Assembly: GCA_002417825.1 (NCBI GenBank)
Contig: DICX01000071.1
Coordinates: forward strand, 2,047-19,883
Length of the DNA: 17,837 nucleotides
Source: Lactobacillus sp. UBA5815
GTDB lineage: Bacteria > Bacillota > Bacilli > Lactobacillales > Lactobacillaceae
Direction of reading: 5' to 3'
A program made the position numbers and the translations under genes. How positions within the stretch are numbered: the first letter of the stretch is position 1; each line of letters opens with the position of its first letter. Positions 13,813-17,837 of the stretch are shown in pieces. Below the pieces are notes generated by a model, which saw only the letters and a list, made by a program, of their open reading frames with translations, ran no database searches and was not told the DNA's origin.

Positions 13813-15837
13813 TTAGTCAAAACGCACTTGAATGGTTTCTAATGGGTGCAGTTTTTCATGGATTGTCACGATATTGTTCTCTGGCACCAATTTTATTGGT
13901 TTGAAATGGACATGATCTCCTTCTTGCCTGATGAGTGTCGCTTGATTGGAAATGAGGTCGGCACCAAGATGCCACTTGATCTGATCATAAGTATCAAGTG
14001 AAAAATTAGAGATCCAAACGAGTTTGCCGTCCTCTTGAACATTTAATTTCACGTTTGCCAAACTTGGGTCTAAATAATCGATTGCTGTCATGCTGCTGAC
14101 CATTTGCTGAACGATGCCTTGTTTATAAGTCGAGAATTGAGATTCCCAACCGTATTTGGGATCTTGGTCAATGGGTAAGACTAGGATATGATCATCGATC
14201 ACGGCCATCATATTGCACAGCTTTTCGTCAGTAGACGAATAGGCCGAAGTCCAAATTTTGACGTTGCGATCGGGTTTGTAGCTGAGTTTTAAGTAATCAC
14301 CTGTATGCTGCAGCATCGTGACTCGGGGATCCTTGACGCCTTGAACGGTTATCCCGTCTGCTTGCTCAAACGATTGGTAACCACTTTTGCATGGTAGCCA
14401 AGTGGCTTTTTCGATATGAAGGTTCTGATCCAAGTGGCGATCATATAAAACTTGAAGGCTTTCGCCATCTAATAGGATCGTGTTTTTTTGAATCAACTGT
14501 GTCACTTGATCGTTATTTAAATCACGCAGCAGCTGTCCTGAAACGGCGATAATTTGTCCTTCGATCTGACGATCAGGGGTTACTGGCAAAATCGTCGTTG
14601 CAAAGCCATAGCTTGAGAGCAGGCTTGCCCAATTCTTTTCGTGAGGCAGCAATTCTTCGGGATTTTTGCCTTTTTTTGTCTGCAGATAATAGCTTGAATC
14701 CTGATCAACGAGTATCTTGATGCCGCGTAATCGATCCATGTGTAAGGGATGTTTGAGCAGCTCGTTGAGGAACGGCTTGAGATCAGACAGTAATCGATCG
14801 TATTGCCAATGCATGTCGATGCCGTTGCCCATCATGTCGAATAAGTTGAGCATGATGCCTTTTGCCCCTAAAAGTGCGGTCGTGACGAGTTGAAAGGCAA
14901 TGAATCGATTCGACTTGACCTGAGGTGTCCACATCGCATTTTCCAATTCAGGATACAATTCTGCTTGACTGCCTAAATAAGTGGCTGTGATGCGACTGTA
15001 TGCTTCAAAAGCACGGCCGTATTGAATCGGTGAAACTTCGTTGTAAGCTGGCAAGTGGGGCCGGCAGACACGAGGGTGGCCGCTCCCTGCTTGGGCGTCA
15101 AACAAGCTTGTCCAATCACGGCCTTCGATCGCGTGCCAGTCGGGAAAAGACGTCATTTGAGCAAGATCAGTCTCAGGACTGATCTGATGGACGGCATGTT
15201 CGATCAAATGCTCGTTTTCGATCATTTCTTGCCGTGCTTGATCGAGATAAATTTTTCGTTCTGGGGCCGGTTTGCCAGGCTTCAGCATATTTTCAACAAA
15301 AACGGCCCGTGATTCTTCTTCCCCAAGTTTTTCTTGGTAGATCTTCATATGCCGGTCACAAAAACACATTAATTTCAACGGTGTGTGGTTATAATGACGA
15401 AAGTCGTCTTCTAGCCACAAGCGGCGGGGATGAAGACGTGCATACTGGGCATAACGGGCACAAAGATATTTTCGCCATTTGGGGTCCGCTGGACATGCCA
15501 TATCTTGTGCTTGGACGCCATTGATGTCGACGAAGGGAGCAAAGCCAATTTCTGGATCAATCTTGAAGCCGCGGTCTGAATGCATGATGGTCGTCCATGG
15601 ATTCAGACTCGTCGTGATGCCCAATCGAGTCAATTCTTTTTGAAGCGGGACGATCGCATCCAACCAGACCTGAGTTTGCTGCGCTGTTAAATGGCTATGA
15701 TTGAGCTCTTCGCCATTGATAAAAAAAGCAACATCATCGATTTTGGCTTTTTGGACGAATTCGAGCAATTGCCGATCTTTTTTTGGGGTATTAGTCCGTG
15801 GATCGAGCATATAACGCAATGTGTAAATGAAAGACAT
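13813..15837 (-). CDS. Putative intracellular glycoside hydrolase, TIM-barrel, GH42-like layout, family unassigned
   Basis: This 674-residue protein has no signal peptide and looks like a three-part retaining glycosidase. The first ~390 residues look like a (beta/alpha)8 barrel with SLNPWTT (78-84) and RLWLEDDFRHYNH (139-151), where Glu143 is a candidate acid/base. ELYPELENAMW (293-303) offers Glu293 or Glu297 as nucleophile. A middle domain starts near IKILVDQDSSYY and resembles the trimerisation-type domain of GH42 beta-galactosidases. A C-terminal beta-rich part follows. These assignments come from motif reading only. The start is the ATG at 15837: AGGAGG (complement of 15843-15848) lies five bases before it, so the 680-residue reading from 15855 would put the ribosome binding site inside the gene. 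It converges on the agaS-PTS operon and may release or process galactose-type amino-sugar units for it (inference). Confidence 0.55.
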   Translation of the reverse strand: MSFIYTLRYMLDPRTNTPKKDRQLLEFVQKAKIDDVAFFINGEELNHSHLTAQQTQVWLDAIVPLQKELTRLGITTSLNPWTTIMHSDRGFKIDPEIGFAPFVDINGVQAQDMACPADPKWRKYLCARYAQYARLHPRRLWLEDDFRHYNHTPLKLMCFCDRHMKIYQEKLGEEESRAVFVENMLKPGKPAPERKIYLDQARQEMIENEHLIEHAVHQISPETDLAQMTSFPDWHAIEGRDWTSLFDAQAGSGHPRVCRPHLPAYNEVSPIQYGRAFEAYSRITATYLGSQAELYPELENAMWTPQVKSNRFIAFQLVTTALLGAKGIMLNLFDMMGNGIDMHWQYDRLLSDLKPFLNELLKHPLHMDRLRGIKILVDQDSSYYLQTKKGKNPEELLPHEKNWASLLSSYGFATTILPVTPDRQIEGQIIAVSGQLLRDLNNDQVTQLIQKNTILLDGESLQVLYDRHLDQNLHIEKATWLPCKSGYQSFEQADGITVQGVKDPRVTMLQHTGDYLKLSYKPDRNVKIWTSAYSSTDEKLCNMMAVIDDHILVLPIDQDPKYGWESQFSTYKQGIVQQMVSSMTAIDYLDPSLANVKLNVQEDGKLVWISNFSLDTYDQIKWHLGADLISNQATLIRQEGDHVHFKPIKLVPENNIVTIHEKLHPLETIQVRFD

Positions 15838-15906
15838 CTCTTCCTCCTGTTTCAAAGATGCAGTGATTTTCTTGTTGATGAAAACTATCTTTATTTTACC
15901 ATTTTA

Positions 15907-15920
15907 TGAAAGCGGTTAAC
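15907..15920 (-). promoter_or_regulatory. cre-like operator of the glycosidase gene
   Basis: TGAAAGCGGTTAAC (plus strand) matches the cre consensus at 12 of 14 positions, including the whole AAAGCGGTT core. It lies 10 bases downstream of the -10 box of the minus-strand promoter, where binding should block transcription. Confidence 0.5.
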
Positions 15921-15930
15921 TATTATGTAA

Positions 15931-15959
15931 AAAATAGAAGAAAAAGTTAAGCATGTCAA
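15931..15959 (-). promoter_or_regulatory. Promoter of the glycosidase gene
   Basis: On the minus strand, a perfect TTGACA (complement of 15954-15959) and TATTTT (complement of 15931-15936) are 17 bases apart. The leader to the ATG at 15837 is about 85 bases. Confidence 0.7.
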
Positions 15960-15997
15960 AATTTTTGGCAGCTTAAGATGGCATTTTGAAAGAACTT

Positions 15998-16029
15998 TTG
16001 TAGTCGTAACAGCATGAATTTGCTAAACT
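15998..16029 (+). promoter_or_regulatory. Weak candidate promoter of the flavin oxidoreductase gene
   Basis: TTGTAG (15998-16003) and TAAACT (16024-16029) with an extended TGC before the -10 are 20 bases apart, longer than ideal. It is the best candidate in the short region before the ribosome binding site AAAGGAGG (16042-16049). Confidence 0.3.
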
Positions 16030-16058
16030 GATCTTAGTAGAAAAGGAGGCGAAACAGT

Positions 16059-17018
16059 ATGGACTGGCAGAATAAAAAGATGGCTTTCCCAGTTTCGAGT
16101 GCGTTTCGTTTCACATTTAAGCCTGACCATCTGACTTTTGGCTTGATGGCACCTTTCAAAGGTTATTGGGGTGGCATACCGGATATCAGTGATTTTGATG
16201 TACTGGCTGAATTGATCGATGAAAGCGGCTTGGCCACGATATGGGTGAGAGATATCCCGTCATTCGATCCGAAATTCGGCGATGGCGGTCAGATCCTTGA
16301 TCCAACGAGTGCTTTGGGTAATTTGTGCGTCGTGACAAAGCATGTTGCCTTAGGCTGTGCAGGTTATATCGCACCGCTGCGACACCCGATTTACTTAGCT
16401 AAAGAAGCAGCAAGCATCGACCTTTTGAGTCATCAGCGCTTTTTGTTCGGATTGGCGACTGGCGATCGGCCTACAGAATATACTGCTTTGAATCTTGACT
16501 ATGAAGATCGTGGTAAACGATTTGCAGAATCGTGGCGGGTGATTCAAGAGATTCTCAAAAAAGACTTTCCCAACGAAAAAACGACGTATTATGGCAATTT
16601 ACAAGGCAATATCGACTTTCTGCCTAAGCCCGCTTCACCGATTCCAATGCTCGTCATCGGACAAGCCCGCCAGTCCATTTCTTGGATCGCCAATCATGCG
16701 GATGCGTGGATTTGGCACGGCGTGACACCATCTGAAACCCAAAAAATCGTCAATCAGCTCGATCAGATGAATCAAACTGGATTTTGGTGTCCGTTCGGCT
16801 GTGCCTATTTCGTCAAGTTCCAATCTGATGAAACCGCACCGCTTGAGCAGCATCGAAACGTCTTGGTCGGTGGGAGTCATGCACTGGTCGATTATTTTAG
16901 ATCTCAAGAAGAAGCCGGACTCAGCCATGCGTTGATCAATTTGGAGATCACAGATGGGCGTTCGCCTGAATCAGCATTGGATGCCTTTTTAGATCAAGTC
17001 GTTGCCAAGTTTGTTTAA
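16059..17018 (+). CDS. Luciferase-like (LLM class) flavin-dependent oxidoreductase
   Basis: This 319-residue protein shows the bacterial-luciferase-like TIM-barrel pattern: FDVLAELIDESGLATIWVRDIP near the start, then ALGCAGYIAPLRHPIYLAKEAASIDLLS, followed by RFLFGLATGDRPTEY and RGKRFAESW, the flavin-binding region of LLM proteins. Later segments PMLVIGQARQSISWIANHADAWIW fit the same family. Such enzymes use FMN (or F420 in other phyla) to oxidise or reduce small substrates; the substrate here is unknown. The start is supported by AAAGGAGG at 16042-16049. It appears to be a single-gene unit transcribed toward the tRNA cluster, with no clear terminator after it. Confidence 0.85.
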   Translation: MDWQNKKMAFPVSSAFRFTFKPDHLTFGLMAPFKGYWGGIPDISDFDVLAELIDESGLATIWVRDIPSFDPKFGDGGQILDPTSALGNLCVVTKHVALGCAGYIAPLRHPIYLAKEAASIDLLSHQRFLFGLATGDRPTEYTALNLDYEDRGKRFAESWRVIQEILKKDFPNEKTTYYGNLQGNIDFLPKPASPIPMLVIGQARQSISWIANHADAWIWHGVTPSETQKIVNQLDQMNQTGFWCPFGCAYFVKFQSDETAPLEQHRNVLVGGSHALVDYFRSQEEAGLSHALINLEITDGRSPESALDAFLDQVVAKFV

Positions 17019-17050
17019 GTGTGCTGATGGCTGTTTTACTAAAATAGGGG

Positions 17051-17079
17051 TTGCCAAAAAGGTTAAAAACAAGTATCAT
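17051..17079 (+). promoter_or_regulatory. Upstream promoter of the tRNA cluster (P1)
   Basis: TTGCCA (17051-17056) and TATCAT (17074-17079) are 17 bases apart, about 110 bases before the first tRNA. Confidence 0.6.
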
Positions 17080-17127
17080 AATATTTGCTGACGTTCGAGC
17101 GTGTTGATTTCAAAAATCAAAAAACAT

Positions 17128-17159
17128 TTGACATTGGCTAAGAGATTGGTTAATATAAT
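17128..17159 (+). promoter_or_regulatory. Proximal promoter of the tRNA cluster (P2)
   Basis: A perfect TTGACA (17128-17133) is followed after 17 bases by TAATAT (17151-17156), which overlaps a perfect TATAAT at 17154-17159 (20-base spacing). The tRNA-Glu gene begins 28 bases later. A 7-bp AT-rich inverted repeat, TTGATTT/AAATCAA, lies just upstream at 17104-17120. Confidence 0.75.
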
Positions 17160-17187
17160 TAAGTGCTTTGCGTGATCGAACGAATAT

Positions 17188-17259
17188 GACCCGTTGGTCA
17201 AGTGGTTAAGACACCGCCCTTTCACGGCGGTAACATGAGTTCAAATCTCGTACGGGTCA
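17188..17259 (+). tRNA. tRNA-Glu (TTC anticodon)
   Basis: The acceptor arms GACCCGT (17188-17194) and ACGGGTC (17252-17258) pair fully, with discriminator A at 17259. The anticodon loop CTTTCAC gives TTC. CCA is not encoded. Confidence 0.95.
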
Positions 17260-17276
17260 TCGCCAGCAGGGCACAT

Positions 17277-17367
17277 GGAGGATTACCCAAGTCCGGCTGA
17301 AGGGAACGGTTTTGAAAACCGTCAGACGGGGTTTCCCCGTGCGTGGGTTCGAATCCCACATCCTCCT
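17277..17367 (+). tRNA. tRNA-Ser (TGA anticodon)
   Basis: The acceptor arms GGAGGAT (17277-17283) and ATCCTCC (17360-17366) pair fully. The loop TTTGAAA between ACGGT and ACCGT gives anticodon TGA. A long variable arm (GACGGGG with CCCCGT) marks it as class II. The base after the acceptor is T, and CCA is not encoded. Confidence 0.95.
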
Positions 17368-17378
17368 TAATTGAATAT

Positions 17379-17452
<74 letters not shown>

Positions 17453-17454
17453 TT

Positions 17455-17528
17455 GGTCCATTGGAGTAGTGGTTTATCTCGCCTCCCTGTCACGGAGGAG
17501 ATCGTCAGTTCAAATCTGTCATGGACCG
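17455..17528 (+). tRNA. tRNA-Asp (GTC anticodon)
   Basis: The acceptor arms GGTCCAT (17455-17461) and ATGGACC (17521-17527) pair fully, and the discriminator is G. The loop CTGTCAC gives GTC. Only two bases separate it from tRNA-fMet. Confidence 0.95.
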
Positions 17529-17533
17529 TAAAT

Positions 17534-17606
17534 GGCTCGGTAGCTCAGTTGGTAGAGCAAAGGATTGAAGCTCCTTGTGTCGGCGGTTCGATTCCGTCCC
17601 GCGCCA
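17534..17606 (+). tRNA. tRNA-Phe (GAA anticodon)
   Basis: The loop TTGAAGC between AAGGA and TCCTT gives GAA. The acceptor arm GGCTCGG faces CCGCGCC, leaving one T-C mismatch at the fourth pair. From memory this mismatch is usual in lactobacillar tRNA-Phe, so the gene is called functional. The discriminator is A at 17606. Confidence 0.93.
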
Positions 17607-17637
17607 TTCATTTAACAACGCCAATAGTAACACCAAT

Positions 17638-17708
17638 GCGGGTATAGTTTAGTGGTAAAACCACAGCCTTCCAAGCTGTTGTCGCGAGTTCGATTCTCGT
17701 TACTCGCT
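17638..17708 (+). tRNA. tRNA-Gly (TCC anticodon)
   Basis: GCGGGTA (17638-17644) pairs with TACTCGC (17701-17707) with one G-T pair. The loop CTTCCAA gives TCC. It has the short 71-base form typical of tRNA-Gly. Confidence 0.95.
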
Positions 17709-17712
17709 TTTT

Positions 17713-17786
17713 GGGCCTATAGCCCAGCTGGTTAGACCGCACGCCTGATAAGCGTGAGGTCGATGGTTCGAGTCCCTTTAGGCCCA
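17713..17786 (+). tRNA. tRNA-Ile (GAT anticodon)
   Basis: GGGCCTA (17713-17719) pairs with TAGGCCC (17779-17785), with discriminator A. The loop CTGATAA gives GAT. Confidence 0.95.
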
Positions 17787-17788
17787 TT

Positions 17789-17837
17789 GGAGAAATACTC
17801 AAGGGGCTGAAGAGGCGCCCCTGCTAAGGGTGTAGGT
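17789..17837 (+). tRNA. tRNA-Ser (GCT anticodon), partial at window end
   Basis: GGAGAAATACTCAAG starts a serine-type tRNA two bases after tRNA-Ile. The loop CTGCTAA gives GCT. The sequence stops within the variable arm at the window edge, so the cluster continues beyond. Confidence 0.9.

Noticed and set aside
15838..15855. Six-residue extension of the glycosidase from TTG
   Set aside because: These codons are the ribosome binding site AGGAGG of the ATG at 15837.

Overview
The window looks like chromosomal DNA of a low-GC Gram-positive lactic acid bacterium, most likely Lactobacillaceae. The evidence is strong AGGAGG-type ribosome binding sites, sigma-A promoters with 17-18 base spacers, tRNA genes without an encoded CCA, a 2-hydroxycarboxylate (CitP/MleP-type) transporter, a D-2-hydroxyacid dehydrogenase, and mannose-family PTS genes with AgaS. 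The genus cannot be fixed by eye. No insertion sequence, phage gene, rRNA or CRISPR array is visible. TGA is used as a normal stop (for example at 6987-6989), so the standard bacterial code applies.

Layout: (1) 1-480, the end of an oligopeptide ABC ATPase gene and two intrinsic terminators. (2) 519-2345, a promoter with a cre-like operator driving two tandem isocitrate lyase/PEP mutase-fold genes; the first has lost nearly all catalytic residues and the second keeps them. (3) 2340-5840, a LacI-type regulator on the minus strand, divergent from a 2HCT-family transporter and a D-2-hydroxyacid dehydrogenase. (4) 5860-9490, a second LacI regulator, a divergent DapA/NanA-fold aldolase and a sodium:solute symporter separated from the aldolase by an internal terminator. 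(5) 9530-13790, a palindrome-controlled promoter, agaS and PTS IIB-IIC-IID-IIA genes. IIC carries an in-frame TGA at codon 4, just after a perfect Shine-Dalgarno and ATG. (6) 13813-15960, a large glycosidase-like gene on the minus strand, convergent with the PTS operon. (7) 16059-17018, a luciferase-like flavin oxidoreductase. (8) 17051-17837, two promoters and an eight-gene tRNA cluster (Glu, Ser, fMet, Asp, Phe, Gly, Ile, Ser) that runs off the window.

How the parts may work together (inference): regions 2 and 3 read as one catabolic module. The transporter would import a 2-hydroxy di- or tricarboxylate, the lyase would cleave it to pyruvate plus a second acid, the dehydrogenase would reduce pyruvate to D-lactate, and lactate could leave through the same exchanger. 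The degenerate lyase paralogue would be a structural or regulatory partner. Region 4 is an independent uptake-plus-aldolase module. Region 5 resembles the amino-sugar PTS cluster for galactosamine-type sugars known from lactobacilli (gnb/aga), but has no deacetylase or GH35 gene; the opposing glycosidase in region 6 may supply or process its substrates. AAGCGNT-centred operators near four promoters suggest common CcpA and/or LacI-family control.
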